Assembly (NCBI RefSeq): GCF_001426265.1
Contig: NZ_LMDG01000013.1
Location: forward strand, 1-63,390
Length of the DNA stretch: 63,390 nucleotides
Origin: Rhizobium sp. Root1220
GTDB lineage: Bacteria > Pseudomonadota > Alphaproteobacteria > Rhizobiales > Rhizobiaceae
Direction: 5' to 3'
In this document: positions 9,167 through 19,643 of the stretch, in pieces
Layout of the letters: every line of letters starts with the position of its first letter
How positions within the stretch are numbered: position 1 is the first letter of the stretch
Made by a program: the position numbers and the translations under genes
The notes under the pieces: generated by a model
Database searches by the model: none
What the model was told of the DNA's origin: nothing
What the model saw: only the letters and a program-made list of their open reading frames with translations

Positions 9167-9647
9167 AACTGTCCACCTTTCTTCGGTTCGGTATTAGGAG
9201 AGCCGTGAATGGCGAGACCGATAACGTCTCGGCCTTGTCCGGCGGCGGGCGTCGATGGGCGTTGCACGAGGCGTACGCTCGATACTCAATTTTTGATGTC
9301 TCAGGATGCGACGATGTTTAGAGACAACCAATAATAGCATCTCCCTTGCGCAAATTGTCGCAAAAATTAATTGACTGAGAGAACTGCGTGCTCATTTTCT
9401 GGCCTCCTCATTGTCGGAGGGATTGGACCGTCGCCGCTTGCGAACATAGATCGGACAATCAAACGTAACCGGCCCGTGCGGCCTGCCTTTGGCAAACTGA
9501 ATATGTTCGATCTGGTTGTCGTCGGGCTTTCGATTCTGGCCGTCGACGATTTGGTACACAAGACCTGCAATAGTGCTAATCTGACGCCAGCGCCTTAGGT
9601 CGGCATACAGAGCATCGCGGCAGATTGCTATTGGAGGAGACAGTCGC
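9167..9647. other. Gene-poor stretch between K+ channel and carbonic anhydrase
   Basis: About 480 bp. Open frames exist on both strands (for example 9392-9649 minus, 85 codons) but none shows a recognisable domain, signal or convincing start site. It contains the promoter regions of the divergent channel and carbonic anhydrase genes. Confidence 0.5.
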
Positions 9648-10547
9648 ATGGCAAAGAAGCTGCCTGAAGGCCTTCCGATCGAACATCCGGCCTGCCTGGC
9701 CGAAGTGACCTACCGTTTCGCATTCGACGGTGCGCACAAGGCATTGCCATCCGATCCAAACGCCGCCCGCCTGAGACTTGAGGCGGGCAATCGCGCCTTC
9801 GCCGAGCTTCTCGATCAGGTCGCCGCATCGAGACCCGCAAGACTGAGCATCGATATTGATCCCCATGATGTCGGACTTCTTCCTGGTCGCAGCACCGCAC
9901 CCAAACAGCAACCGTTCGCAGCAATCGTCGGCTGCGCTGATGCCCGCGTTCCGGTCGAGTTGATCTTCTCCGAAGGACCCAACGACCTATTTGTCGTCAG
10001 GATCGCCGGAAATGGTCTGGGGGATGATGTCATGGGCAGTCTGAGCTATGCAATTGATCATCTCGCAAGCCTGCGGAGCATTGTCGTTCTCGGCCACAGC
10101 GAGTGTGGCGCCGTCTCGGCCGCAGTCGACGTCCATCTAGAACCCGCTCGGTATATGGAGATCATGTCGCAGAAGGACTTGCGGCAAATCGTGGACCGCA
10201 CTCTGGTGGTCATACAGCTTGGCGCGACCTGGTTGGAGCGCGTTCATGGCGCCGAGGTCGTTCGAAGGTCGGGGTATCGGACGACACTGATCGAGGTGGC
10301 GATCGCGTTGAATGCCGCGCTTACCGCGCATGGCATGCGGCCGGGCCTCAACTTGGCTGACCGCAGCGACATCCATGTCGTATACGGCGTCTATGTGCTG
10401 GAGGAGCGGCTGGTTTGGTCGCCACGGCGCGACGGAACGGACTGGTTCGGCCTCGCGCCTGCGCCGCGGGACGCGAATGAATTCGTCGCGATATGCGATC
10501 TCTTGGTATCCTCGCCTCGGATTCGAGGGTTGCTCGACCCGCCTTGA
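9648..10547 (+). CDS. Beta-class carbonic anhydrase
   Basis: 299 residues. It carries the beta-carbonic anhydrase zinc and active-site motifs: C96-A-D98-A-R100 and H150-S-E-C153-G-A, so all zinc ligands and the Asp/Arg dyad are present. It catalyses CO2 hydration to bicarbonate. The protein is longer than the usual 200-230 residues, with about 70 extra N-terminal residues and a C-terminal extension. It has no signal peptide, so it is cytosolic. A GGAGGAG site precedes the ATG. Stand-alone gene next to a K+ channel and a DUF2254 protein, a typical stress-gene neighbourhood. Confidence 0.9.
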   Translation: MAKKLPEGLPIEHPACLAEVTYRFAFDGAHKALPSDPNAARLRLEAGNRAFAELLDQVAASRPARLSIDIDPHDVGLLPGRSTAPKQQPFAAIVGCADARVPVELIFSEGPNDLFVVRIAGNGLGDDVMGSLSYAIDHLASLRSIVVLGHSECGAVSAAVDVHLEPARYMEIMSQKDLRQIVDRTLVVIQLGATWLERVHGAEVVRRSGYRTTLIEVAIALNAALTAHGMRPGLNLADRSDIHVVYGVYVLEERLVWSPRRDGTDWFGLAPAPRDANEFVAICDLLVSSPRIRGLLDPP

Positions 10548-10650
10548 CGGGGCTCGTATGCTTGGAACCAAGGTGCGCCGGCAACGCACGAGGCTCGATA
10601 TTTTCGCCTAACCATGTCACTTTCGATTGCAGCGCGAGAAAAAAGATAGG

Positions 10651-10670
10651 CCCGCCGCCATAGCGGCGGG
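10651..10670 (-). terminator. GC hairpin with flanking A/T tract
   Basis: A perfect 8-bp stem CCCGCCGC / GCGGCGGG with a 4-nt loop. Read on the minus strand it is followed by CTATCTTTTTT, the form of an intrinsic terminator, although no minus-strand gene is obvious upstream. On the plus strand it lies 100 bp after the carbonic anhydrase gene. Confidence 0.45.
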
Positions 10671-10950
10671 AACACGACGCACGGTTTCTTGCTTACGGCG
10701 GCGTTGCGTGCGTTGAAAACTTCAGCCTCCATCGGTACACCAAACGGCCGTATTGCACTTGAACCGGATGAAGCGGAATCTGTCCTTTGCGTTCGCGGAC
10801 CCCAAGCGGAGAAGGGGCGGAGGGAACCACTCGACCGCCACCGGGCATGCGACGAAACCACGGGAGACATTCTGACGACGCTCTTTTGCAAGGTGAGTGA
10901 TGGCGGGCATTGAAGTGCCCGATTGGATCGAGCCAAGGGGACTGGACCAC

Positions 10951-12225
10951 ATGCGCTGGAATAAGCTGTACGCGCTCAAGAGTTACATGCGATCCTCGCT
11001 GTGGATCGTGCCTTTCTTCGCGCTCGTCCTTCAGCAGCTCTTTTTTCGCACCGCTCTTGCACTCGAGGAGTGGACGCGGTGGGTTCCGCTTTGGCCTCTC
11101 GGCACCGAAGGAACGCTGGCCGCGTTGCAGGCCATCATCAGTCTGGCGCTTTCCTTCATTGTCTTTACATTCGGCTCGCTGCTTGTCGCCATCCAGATCG
11201 CAAGCGGTCAGCTTACGCCCCGGATCATCGCGACCACACTGCTGCGAGATAACGTTATCCGCTTCACGGTGGGGTTGTTCATATTCACGCTGCTCTTTGC
11301 TATCGCCGCGATAAGTCGCGTGAACGCATCCGGCCCGTCGTTTATCGTGTGGCTTTCAGGGATTCTTGGCGTGCTGTCCCTTGCGGCCTTCCTTTATTTC
11401 ATCGACTACTCCGCTCGTCTCCTCAGGCCCGTTAGCATCATCTATCGCGTCGCCGAGCAAGGCTTCGAGGTGCTCAATCTCGTCTACCCCAATCGCCTGG
11501 CGGTGGAGGTCCCGGCGCCGGATCAACCGAGGCCGACGTATGGCACGCCGGATCGCATCGTCGCCCATCCCTACTCCTCGGCCATCATTCTTGCGATCGA
11601 CGTAAAGGCCCTGACGGCGCAAGCGCAGAAGGCGAACGGCATCATCGAGTTTGTTGCCCGCGTCGGTGACTTTGTATCACAGCGACAACCGCTATTTCGC
11701 CTGTACGGTGGCGCCGCCGCAATCGCCGACAACGACCTTCGCGACACGGTGGCGTTCGGGCGCGAGCGAACGATCGAGCAGGATCCCACGTTCGCGTTCA
11801 GGGTCATCGTCGACATCGCGGCCAAGGCCCTCTCGAAGGCGATAAACGACCCGACAACCGCCGTCCTGGCAATCGATCAGCTGCAGCGGCTGCTACGCAG
11901 TGTCGGGCGCCGCGAATTGGGGAGTGCATACGTATGCGACGCCCAACGATGCTTGCGCGTCGTGTTGCCGGTACCAGATTGGGAGGACTTCGTTCAGCTC
12001 ACATGCCGTGAAATCCGGATTTATGGAGCGGAAAACCTTCAGATCGCCCGACGGCTCCGCGCGATGATAGACAACCTTGAAGTGACGCTCCCCGAATGCC
12101 GGAAGACGGCATTGCGGCTGGAGCGGGATCTGCTCGACCGGACGATCGAAAAGGTCTACCTCCTGCCAGAAGATGCAGCGCTTGCGCGCATCGCAGACAC
12201 ACAGGGGCTAGGCGGTTCGGCGTAG
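10951..12225 (+). CDS. DUF2254 family membrane protein
   Basis: About 424 residues from the ATG at 10951. I prefer this over the in-frame GTG/ATG at 10897/10900 because family members begin just before the first helix (YMRSSLWIVPFFALVLQQL) and AAGGGGA lies upstream. It has four predicted membrane segments in the first 200 residues, then a soluble domain with the family motif SKAINDPTTAVLAIDQL. Family members are uncharacterised inner-membrane proteins. Intact and stand-alone. Confidence 0.8.
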   Translation: MRWNKLYALKSYMRSSLWIVPFFALVLQQLFFRTALALEEWTRWVPLWPLGTEGTLAALQAIISLALSFIVFTFGSLLVAIQIASGQLTPRIIATTLLRDNVIRFTVGLFIFTLLFAIAAISRVNASGPSFIVWLSGILGVLSLAAFLYFIDYSARLLRPVSIIYRVAEQGFEVLNLVYPNRLAVEVPAPDQPRPTYGTPDRIVAHPYSSAIILAIDVKALTAQAQKANGIIEFVARVGDFVSQRQPLFRLYGGAAAIADNDLRDTVAFGRERTIEQDPTFAFRVIVDIAAKALSKAINDPTTAVLAIDQLQRLLRSVGRRELGSAYVCDAQRCLRVVLPVPDWEDFVQLTCREIRIYGAENLQIARRLRAMIDNLEVTLPECRKTALRLERDLLDRTIEKVYLLPEDAALARIADTQGLGGSA

Positions 12226-12512
12226 TATTGTGGAAGGGTGAAATACCTCGAGAGGTTATGTCGTCTTCCCTGCAGGCATCGGGCAGGACGAGAACCGTAG
12301 AATCGTGCTTTAGCTGAAATTAGCTCGCAACCCACCGACGCGTCCGTGAAGCGCATCCACGAAAATCGCCTTTCTGAGGAGAAGTGTCCCCCAACGCTGA
12401 TCGCTTCGCTCGTCAGCGCCAACGTCGTCATGCCCTCCACATTCACATTGCGAATACCTCACAGCCATCGCTAGCTGTAAGGGCAGTACGAGGTTTGGGG
12501 TAAGCGTATTCC

Positions 12513-13532
12513 TTAGAAGTTTCGCTGAAGACGCAGGAACCCCTCAAGCTGATCATCATCGGCATCGTCTGAATCGTAGTACTGCGTGCTCAGTTTTGCC
12601 GCAAAGTTTTCGGCGATCTGGTAGTCGATGGTTATACCTCCGGTCCAGGCGTCGCCTCCGCTAAATCCATCGCCATTGGCGTCCAGATCAATCGCATGGA
12701 AATACTGAAAGCCTGGGGTGAACGACCACCTGTCGGTTGCCTCCCAGACGTATTGCGTTCCGACAGTCCATTCGGAGTCTTCGTAGTAGTAGTTGGCCCC
12801 ACTGGCCCAAACTCCGTAGAGCCCGAGTTGACCGGGTCCGACGTCGGCGTAAGCGATGACGCGTATGGCTATCTCTTCAGTGTCGGTGTCATAGCCGCCA
12901 AGGAGATAGCCACTGTAGCCGCCAGACTTGCCAGAGATTTGCGCGGCGATACCGATATCGTTGGGTCCTTCGCCGGGCTTTGTCTCATACTCGTCTTCCA
13001 ACTCGTCCACTGAGACACCGGCCGCGAAATTGTCCGTCTCGTACTGGTAGCGGATGGAGTTGTGTTTCGTTTCGTTGCTTGCGACTGTATCGGTTTCGCC
13101 ACTTGGATCGTCGTCCCACCAGCTATATTGCATTCCAAATCGGAAACCGGCGATGTCTATGAAGCCCTCGTCCAGGAAGACCACGTTGTCGGACGCACTG
13201 CCGGCCTCGCCGCGATAGGTGAGCCAGCCCGTCAGGGTTCCCCACTCGGTCTCGCTCTTGGAAATGAAGCTAACCTGGGCGCGCTGCCAGAAGGTCCAAT
13301 CCGACGACCCTACCTCATCGCGGCCAAAGCGCGTCTCGAAGCGAAGATACCCGCCGATATGCAGGCAGGTTTCAGTGCCGGGGATGTAAAAGTAGGTCGT
13401 CCCGTACGCGTCGCAGACGCGAACATATTCTGCGGGTTCTGGCTCAGCGGCGACGATCGCATCAGCTGCCATCAATGGGGAGGATACGACAAGCAGCATT
13501 CCCGCACCCATAAACATTGGCCTGAGGTTCAT
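12513..13532 (-). CDS. Outer-membrane porin (Porin_2 family)
   Basis: From ATG 13532 it encodes 339 residues: a signal peptide ending PLMAADA, then an alpha-proteobacterial porin beginning VRVCDAYGTTYFYIPGTE and LHIGGYLRFE, which are hallmarks of the Omp2/RopA-like Porin_2 family with its conserved early cysteines. It ends in the C-terminal aromatic residue (LRLQRNF) needed for barrel assembly. It forms a general diffusion pore. The open frame extends upstream to 13631 but that part has no signal character. Acidic loops (DELEDEYETKPGEGP, DSDDADDDQ) suggest cation selectivity. Confidence 0.9.
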   Translation of the reverse strand: MNLRPMFMGAGMLLVVSSPLMAADAIVAAEPEPAEYVRVCDAYGTTYFYIPGTETCLHIGGYLRFETRFGRDEVGSSDWTFWQRAQVSFISKSETEWGTLTGWLTYRGEAGSASDNVVFLDEGFIDIAGFRFGMQYSWWDDDPSGETDTVASNETKHNSIRYQYETDNFAAGVSVDELEDEYETKPGEGPNDIGIAAQISGKSGGYSGYLLGGYDTDTEEIAIRVIAYADVGPGQLGLYGVWASGANYYYEDSEWTVGTQYVWEATDRWSFTPGFQYFHAIDLDANGDGFSGGDAWTGGITIDYQIAENFAAKLSTQYYDSDDADDDQLEGFLRLQRNF

Positions 13533-14484
13533 GACTATTTCCCCGACGTTGCAATCACGACGCGTAAGCATTGTATTGTAAGTGGGATAGCACAAGTCGT
13601 TGCTTGGCCAGAGGCGCGGTTTACGCAGCATTGTGATCTAAATGAGACAGCCCAGCTTCGGTGCGCCTCCTTTTCAGATGGCCGAAACCCCATCAAAAAT
13701 GCGGGCGGTCGCCAACGGCGCAGCGAGGAGTCCAGCTTCCACCAGGCAAGAGCCGATACTGAGACGACCCGCGAATTGGCAAATCGTTGACCTGCTTAGA
13801 GGCGTGAATCCTTGCTCGACGCCGCGTTAAGAACAAGGGGACCAAATAGCGTGAGACAAGCTCTTTCGATCTCTCTATCGCTGTCGACCGATCGGAAAGT
13901 ACGACGAGCGTCTTCGCCTCCCTTCTCAACGCCAGGAAAGCGCTTGTTTCGTTTCTTCCGGGCCGATGACATCGTTTTTAGGATGACCAAAATACCGGCG
14001 AGGCCGGATGACCGTCAGAAGGTCACGTCTGTTGCCCCGAAGGCTTCCCAACAGCACCGACTTCATCGGTACCGATCAGGGGCTTTTGGCGCCTGCCTCA
14101 GTGTTCATCATTCCTTCACACGTTGCCGTCGGTTGCACGAAACTGACACCATCGCGAACTAGTGTAGGCTATGCTCCAGCTACTACGGTTTGCCGCACAG
14201 TGTCGGACAGAGGCCGTGATGAAGAGGATGCCCGCATACATACGGTCCGGGTTTGAGGTACGAAATGACCACCGATTTGTCAGGCGCAAGTGCTGTAGCC
14301 TCGCGTAACCTCTGTGGTACTACGGCGCATATCCGGTCGTTTCGCATTACTATTGGAGCCACCTAGACAACCAATGTTTCCTGCCGTGATCGGTTTCGAT
14401 CGATTGGGTGCAGCACATCGGCGGTCTCGGTTCTGTCGCAACATAGTGGTTGCAGTCGTGGCCGCTTCAACGGGAGGATGGTAA
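13533..14484. other. 950-bp stretch with no recognisable gene
   Basis: Several open frames on both strands (for example 13796-13990 minus, 13812-14162 plus) show no domain, signal peptide or plausible start site. It presumably holds the porin promoter and the promoter of the small basic protein at 14485, possibly with degraded sequence between. Confidence 0.4.
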
Positions 14485-14742
14485 ATGATCAAGTTTAAGT
14501 CAATCATCAGCGCCATGGTGGCTGCTGCACTCCTCGCAGGCACTCCGACCTTGTCTTGGGGGACAGAGCAAGGACAGCAGCGCAAAGCCGCTCGTGACGT
14601 CAAACAGGACAGTCGGCAGGGTGCCCGGGATACAAAGCAGGCATGCCGCTCCGCAAACGACAAAAGCAATGCCGCATGCCGCCAGGATAAGCGGCAAACC
14701 AAGCAAACCGGACGTCAGACTGGCAGAGACATCAAATACTGA
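14485..14742 (+). CDS. Small secreted highly basic protein (copy 1)
   Basis: 85 residues: a signal peptide (IISAMVAAALLAGTPTLSWG), then a 62-residue mature part built almost wholly of K, R, Q, D, A and T, with two cysteines (QACRSAND, AACRQDK) and a repeated DTKQ / TKQTGRQTGRD pattern ending DIKY. GGGAGGATGGTAA precedes the start. A near-identical paralog lies at 19644-19901 on the other strand. Function unknown; strong mature-part conservation indicates selection. Probably periplasmic. Confidence 0.75.
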   Translation: MIKFKSIISAMVAAALLAGTPTLSWGTEQGQQRKAARDVKQDSRQGARDTKQACRSANDKSNAACRQDKRQTKQTGRQTGRDIKY

Positions 14743-14975
14743 GCGATTTGGTTTGTGGCGCGGACCGGCCCCGTCTGGTTCCGAGGTTAGGACTTCAAGT
14801 CTTAACTTGGAATTCAGGTATATTCAGCGCGGTTGGACGGGGCCATGCCAATCTACAAACGGCCTGCGTTTGGAGTTCTGCCGACACTGTTTTTCTCAAA
14901 TTATCACCGCGAATTGCACATCGCCATCACGGCACACAAAAGCGATTCACTCCGCACATCAAAGGGGGAATACCA

Positions 14976-15497
14976 ATGAGAACCTTCGTGACACTCCTCG
15001 CGTCGATAGCTGCTATCCTTTCGTCTGCGATCGTAACCTACGCACAAAATCCCGTACCCAAGGCCAGTGATGTGCTTGCCAAATATGGTGAGGTTGAAGG
15101 TTGGACCGTTTATACAAATCAGACCCGCGGTGACTGCTTAATCGTTCGCGATTATGGTCTAGGTTCGGTGCAAATGGGAGTTACCCCCGCAGATCGTGAG
15201 GTGGGATATCTTGGAGTTTTCTCAAAGGCGGATATTGGGTTGAAGAATGGAGCCAAGTCTGAAGTCTTCGTCTCCATCGGAGGCAACCTCTATGGTGGTC
15301 TGGCCACCAGCACCCACGGCGAACTCAAAGGGGGGTACTCTGGCGGCTACATCACGACGGACAGCCCCAGTTTCAAGCGCGACGTAGCCAAGAAGTACGA
15401 GATGATCGTGTTTCCCGAAACCGCAGGAACCTTCGCGGTCGATCTGAAGGGCACATACAAGGCAATGGCAATGGGTCGTAAGTGCCTCAAGCATTGA
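14976..15497 (+). CDS. Secreted protein of unknown function
   Basis: 173 residues from ATG 14976, where a signal peptide begins (FVTLLASIAAILSSAIVTYAQ) and AAAGGGGGAA lies upstream; the open frame extends further 5' without coding character. The mature part has WTVYTNQTRGDCLIVRDYG and ends MAMGRKCLKH, with two cysteines that could pair. No named domain is recognised. The layout resembles small periplasmic proteins with an invasion-associated locus B-like fold, but that is only a guess. Confidence 0.65.
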   Translation: MRTFVTLLASIAAILSSAIVTYAQNPVPKASDVLAKYGEVEGWTVYTNQTRGDCLIVRDYGLGSVQMGVTPADREVGYLGVFSKADIGLKNGAKSEVFVSIGGNLYGGLATSTHGELKGGYSGGYITTDSPSFKRDVAKKYEMIVFPETAGTFAVDLKGTYKAMAMGRKCLKH

Positions 15498-15643
15498 CGG
15501 CGAGGGTCCGCACCGGTTCCATGTCGAAATCGGTAGCAGCCGACGCTGCCGGACGGATCGAACTGATCAGTGCTCGATCGCTGTTTCCCGCCACGCCGAA
15601 ACGTAGCCGGGGCGACACGAACGATGCACGGCTATGCGCCATC

Positions 15644-16249
15644 TCAAGCCGGTGTCGCGGCCATTGAACCAGTGTTCATCTGGCGAAGCTCCGTAATGAA
15701 CTGTTGCGGCCTCAGCCAGATGCTCGGCGTCTTGTACCCCATGTGACGTGCAATCTCGCCTACCCAGTTGTTGCAATTATCGACCGACGCTTGCCAGAAA
15801 TGGGAATTCGCTTGCTGTTTGCGAATGAAGGCCACGACATTATTGTATTCTGCGTCAGACAGCATCACGCGCCAGCTTGCGGACCTATACTGTTCTTCCA
15901 AATCACCGTCGGTTTGGCCGGTCGTAGCCGGAACCGGTATGACATGACCTAGTAGATAGGGTGCAGCATCCGGCGATGCCGGGGCGAGGCCCGCAACCTC
16001 GGGATCGATCGTATTTCCATTCGGGTCTACACTCCCAAAAACGACGTAGGTATGCCCATAAGTCAGCGCATAGCGCGATCGAAACTCGATGAAGTGGGCA
16101 TAGGTTTGTGCCCGAGCCGGATCTGTGATCGGCAGTCCGCGGCTGTCGGTTGTGAAACTCGGTTGGGGACTTTTATCTTTGGTCTGGCATGAGAACAACG
16201 AAAATGCCAATAGGACAACAAGTAGGTGACCGCTTCGCCCGAGTGTCAT
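15644..16249 (-). CDS. Lipoprotein-like conserved hypothetical protein
   Basis: 201 residues with a lipoprotein signal (LLVVLLAFSLFSC, Cys near 21). The body contains YALTYGHTYVVFGSVDPNG and a distal DNCNNWVGEIARHMGYKTPS motif. A His early and an N-C-N motif late resemble permuted papain-like (LRAT/NlpC-related) folds, and similar proteins occur widely in rhizobia without assigned function. It is probably anchored to a membrane facing the periplasm. Convergent with the secreted protein gene at 14976. Confidence 0.65.
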   Translation of the reverse strand: MTLGRSGHLLVVLLAFSLFSCQTKDKSPQPSFTTDSRGLPITDPARAQTYAHFIEFRSRYALTYGHTYVVFGSVDPNGNTIDPEVAGLAPASPDAAPYLLGHVIPVPATTGQTDGDLEEQYRSASWRVMLSDAEYNNVVAFIRKQQANSHFWQASVDNCNNWVGEIARHMGYKTPSIWLRPQQFITELRQMNTGSMAATPA

Positions 16250-16887
16250 GACTACGCTCCATTTGAGAGCCGAAGGTTAAAGCGGAGCTATACCGCCATG
16301 GTGTTGCATAGGAAACTTACAAACCGAGCCGACCTCGCGACACGAGAGCGGAGAAGAGCAATCGTCCTCCTGCAAATTCAGAGGCCGGCTTATTTGTAGC
16401 GTGCCTTTGCCCATCGTCCCGCAGGCACTTAAGTTGGCAACAGCAAGACATCAAACGATCACGAATAGAATTCTGCTCTTTAAGAGGCCGCCCTACCCTA
16501 CGATCGGCGTCGCACCTTGTCGGTGACGAATCAGACATTAGGGGCTGCACATTCCGGAGACTAGTGCCGGAATGTCACACCTACCCGAATGTCCGCCAGC
16601 CGCGCGCGAAGCAACCGCCTCTGCTTGACGGCCATCCGCCGCCCCAAACGCGATACCGCTCGCGAAGCATCGTGCGGCATTCATCTGGTCCCACTGGAGT
16701 TGACGTTAATTTGAGCATGTTTGGCAGCGATCAAAGATCGCGCAGGGCCTAGCAGGGTCGAACAGGCAACCGTGGGCAGCTGGCATCGATCGTTTGTTTA
16801 TCGACTAGCACGCACCATCACTCCAGACATTCGCTAATTTACATCACTCTAATACTATGTGTTAATATTTCTCGACATATACTTACC
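16250..16887. other. 640-bp stretch without a recognisable gene
   Basis: No convincing coding frame. An AT-rich segment at about 16840-16880 (ATGTGTTAATATTTCTCG and neighbours) could carry the promoter of the next open frame. Confidence 0.4.
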
Positions 16888-16917
16888 TTGAGCGGCTTCG
16901 TTACGTTGGGCGTATGC

Positions 16918-17379
16918 ATGAAGCGTTACATAGCGGCAATACTCGAAGTAACCTTGCTGTCGCAATTCTTTGCTGCACGGTCAGCCTTGCTCTTATCCAA
17001 ACAAACGAAGCGGACAGCACAGTTCTTTTCGCTCGCCACACTCGCAGCGACTTTGATGCCCATCGTTCTTGTGAAGGTACAGGACCGCGAGCGTTCCAAC
17101 GTTGGCCCACATTGGAACTCACCCCCCTTTGACATTGCGTTGACGGCTAATGAAATTGCAACGTTGCTATGGCTAATGCGACGGGGAAAACAACGCTTCG
17201 CGCAAACCTCCGAAAGCATCGGGTCGATGTTCGATAAGGGAATAATCGTCCGTCCTTGGAGCGGCTGCCGCGGATGGATGGTGGTGGACAGAATTTGGAA
17301 CAAGCGGGATCGCTTCATGTCAGCAAGGGAGATGCTGCCGACACCGGAGAGCTTTCCGCAGAACGGAATGTTCCTGTGA
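16918..17379 (+). CDS. Hypothetical protein, weakly supported
   Basis: About 153 codons from ATG 16918 (an in-frame GTG lies at 16888). The first 25 residues are hydrophobic (YIAAILEVTLLSQFFAARSALLL) and could be a membrane anchor. The C-terminal part (IALTANEIATLLWLMRRG, SMFDKGIIVRP) has the look of a winged-helix-like or superinfection-exclusion-like segment, but I do not recognise a family. It lies in a region full of gene fragments, so it may itself be a remnant. Confidence 0.35.
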   Translation: MKRYIAAILEVTLLSQFFAARSALLLSKQTKRTAQFFSLATLAATLMPIVLVKVQDRERSNVGPHWNSPPFDIALTANEIATLLWLMRRGKQRFAQTSESIGSMFDKGIIVRPWSGCRGWMVVDRIWNKRDRFMSAREMLPTPESFPQNGMFL

Positions 17380-17515
17380 CAAAGTGCGTCCAAATCTTCA
17401 GGGGCACGTTGCATGGCGGTTCGGCCGTCGATCGCGCCGGAACGGCTGTTGCGGGCGGTGCTGCCGCAAATGCTGTATTCGGGAGTTGTCACGTTATCGA
17501 GCGGTGATTGAACTA

Positions 17516-17810
17516 TGCCCGCGGCTCTCTGACATCAGGTATCTGCGCCCGTCACAGCTTTCCAATGCGCTATTGCGCGGATGCGGTGAATGTGAGTTGC
17601 CATGGGATGAACCGCTGCAAGCTTCCGGCTGTCGGGAGTGCGGCCACGTCGGTTGTTGCGACCAGTCCGTAGGCAGGCACGCAACCAAACATTTCCGGAG
17701 CCCATCATTGAAGGCTACGGTCCCCCGGAAGCCTGGGGTTGATGTTTTCTTGACGAGCCTATTGTCGAACTGCCTGACCAGGCGCGCCCCAAGTCAGGCC
17801 CGGAAGCAGC
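17516..17810 (+). pseudogene. UBP-type zinc finger protein remnant
   Basis: The plus-strand frame reads CPRLSDIRYL, then CGECELPW, then GCRECGHVGCCDQSVGRHAT, the signature of bacterial UBP-type zinc finger proteins (paired CxxC, CGHVGCCD, RHAT). After KHFR the frame shifts by one base and continues PIIEGYGPPEAWG, where the expected Trp-Cys is preceded by an in-frame TGA, then CFLDEPIVELPD. One frameshift plus one nonsense codon make this a dead copy. In related bacteria this domain occurs near Na+/H+ antiporters, and a broken antiporter gene lies 700 bp away. Confidence 0.6.
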
Positions 17811-17885
17811 TCTTGCGAACATGAGAGCGAAGCGGTTCCAGCGCGCCGCCGCGGGCGCCAAACTGAGCCGTCCACTCGTGTTCCG

Positions 17886-18190
17886 TCAATTCGAGCACCT
17901 TGGTCGGTAGACGTGCGAGCTTATGCATGACCTCCAACTGCCTCGCCGGTTCCAATCGGAGAAGGCGGCCTGCTGCGCGATCGCAGCGACCATCGCTGCC
18001 GGGTTCCGCATTGTCGCAAGTTCAATGATCTCATCGAGGTCGGCAACCAGCGAAGTGACGGTTTTCTCTGTCCTCTTTGCCGCCTGCGCCTTGAGTTCCA
18101 CGACCCTACTCGCCACCTGAGCATTCCTTAGTAGCCGTGAAGCATTCACTTCGGCCACGTTGCCGGTGACACGGTAGACGCTGGAGTAGG
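17886..18190 (-). pseudogene. Phage terminase small subunit fragment
   Basis: The minus-strand frame reads GNVAEVNASRLLRNAQ, VASRVVELKAQ and KTVTSLVADLDEIIELA with NPAAMVAAIAQQA, a close match to the N-terminal and central part of Terminase_2 small subunits (VNASKLL, DLDEIIELA). The family's C-terminal continuation is lost by a frame change near 17960, and no start codon or upstream part is present. It is the only prophage trace I see here; no large terminase, portal or capsid gene is nearby. Confidence 0.5.
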
Positions 18191-18487
18191 CGTGCGAAGC
18201 CGGTCGGCCCTGCGCATGGCCGGGCGAATGCTTCCCATTTGCCGTTTGATAGCTATGCCATGGTGCAAATTATCACATCTTGCTGATGCTCGCCAACCTT
18301 GCGGCCTGATGATTTGGTTCGCGCTGCGGAGACCTGTCGGGGCGTGGAATGGGTTGGCCCCCATTTGCCACCTACCCGGACCTCCGGTTTTACCCTTGGT
18401 GAGGAGCTCCCGACGCTGGCGTGAGACCGCGTTGCCGCCGATACATTGCTGAGCAGCGCATCAACGGTCATAAAAACTTTAGCTTCC

Positions 18488-19497
18488 TCATGAGTAAGGC
18501 TTTGTGACGCCCTGCACGATGACCGAGAATACGACAACGCCAAATGCTGTGGCCAGTATGCCATCACGGAGCGGGAATGATGGCGGAAGGACAAGAGCCA
18601 GCGCGCTAATGCCAACGCTCCTCGCAGTCCGCCCCACCAGAGGACGTGTTGCTCGCGCAAAGGTATGGCCCATATCGAAGACGAAAAGACAAACATACCG
18701 GATAGACCGAAAGAGCGCGCCCCACGAGAACCAAGCCGACGGCGAGCACCATAGCCTCCGCATCGACCCGCATAAGAGGCGCGAGACTTAGGCCAATCAA
18801 TAAAAAAATCAGGGAGTTTGCCAAGAATGCACCAAACTCCCACAAGCCGATCACGAAGGAACGAGCACCGGCGGAAAATACATTTCGGTTCTTATCTTCC
18901 CTAAGACCACCCACATTGCCCATAATCAGGCCGGTGGAGACAGTCGCAAGTACGCCCGAGAAATAGAAGTTTTCAGCAAGCAGAAATGCACCATAGGCAG
19001 CGACGGCAGTCACCGCAGCTTGCACCAAGTGGTCAGAAGTCCGCCCAGCTAGCATAACGGCTGCTGCGCCCCAGATAACGCCAACTAAAATACCTCCAGC
19101 CGTCATAACTGCCAAAGTGCTTGCCACAGTCACCATGCCCAGCCGCGAACTGCCAGTCGCCTGTGCCCAAGTGAGTGCAAGCGAAAACAAAACCGCCGCG
19201 ACACCGTCATTGAAAAGGCTTTCGCTCTCGACCAAGAGGCGGAGACGGCCCTTGATGCCGGTGTCCTTGAACATGGCGACAACTGCGATCGGATCGGTTG
19301 CAGCAATCAGCACGCCAAAAACGACTGCGGACGCTGTCGGCCAAGCCAACAGTTTCACCATGCCTGCCGCGACGACAACCGCTGTAATGACCACATCGAG
19401 TATTGAGAGCATGACAACCGGCAACATGTCGTGCCGAAGCTCGCGCCAGCGGATGCTCAGCGCGGCTTCAAACAGCAGGGGAGGAAGCGGTCGGTAT
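18488..19497 (-). pseudogene. Na+/H+ antiporter (CPA1/NhaP type), truncated and frameshifted
   Basis: From about 19497 the minus strand reads LPPLLFEAALSIRWRELRHD, then a long intact stretch with FGVLIAATDPIAVVAMFKD and LLVESESLFNDGVAAVLF (transport core with Asp pair) and further helices. The frame is lost near 18740. It reappears in other frames as VLWWGGLRGALALA and LPPSFPLRDGILATAF, ending in a stop at 18488. At least two indels and loss of about the first 80 residues make it non-functional. Intact relatives exchange Na+ for H+ at the inner membrane. Confidence 0.75.
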
Positions 19498-19643
19498 TAT
19501 CCGGTGCGTGTCGCCGATTGTTAGTTCAGGATAGAGCCAGACATTTCGGGCGCACCACCCCGTTGACGGGCGTGTGTCATATGCCCGGCTATTGGTGTCC
19601 GAAAACATCCACCCGGGGCTGGAGGCGCGCCTGACTACAAACC

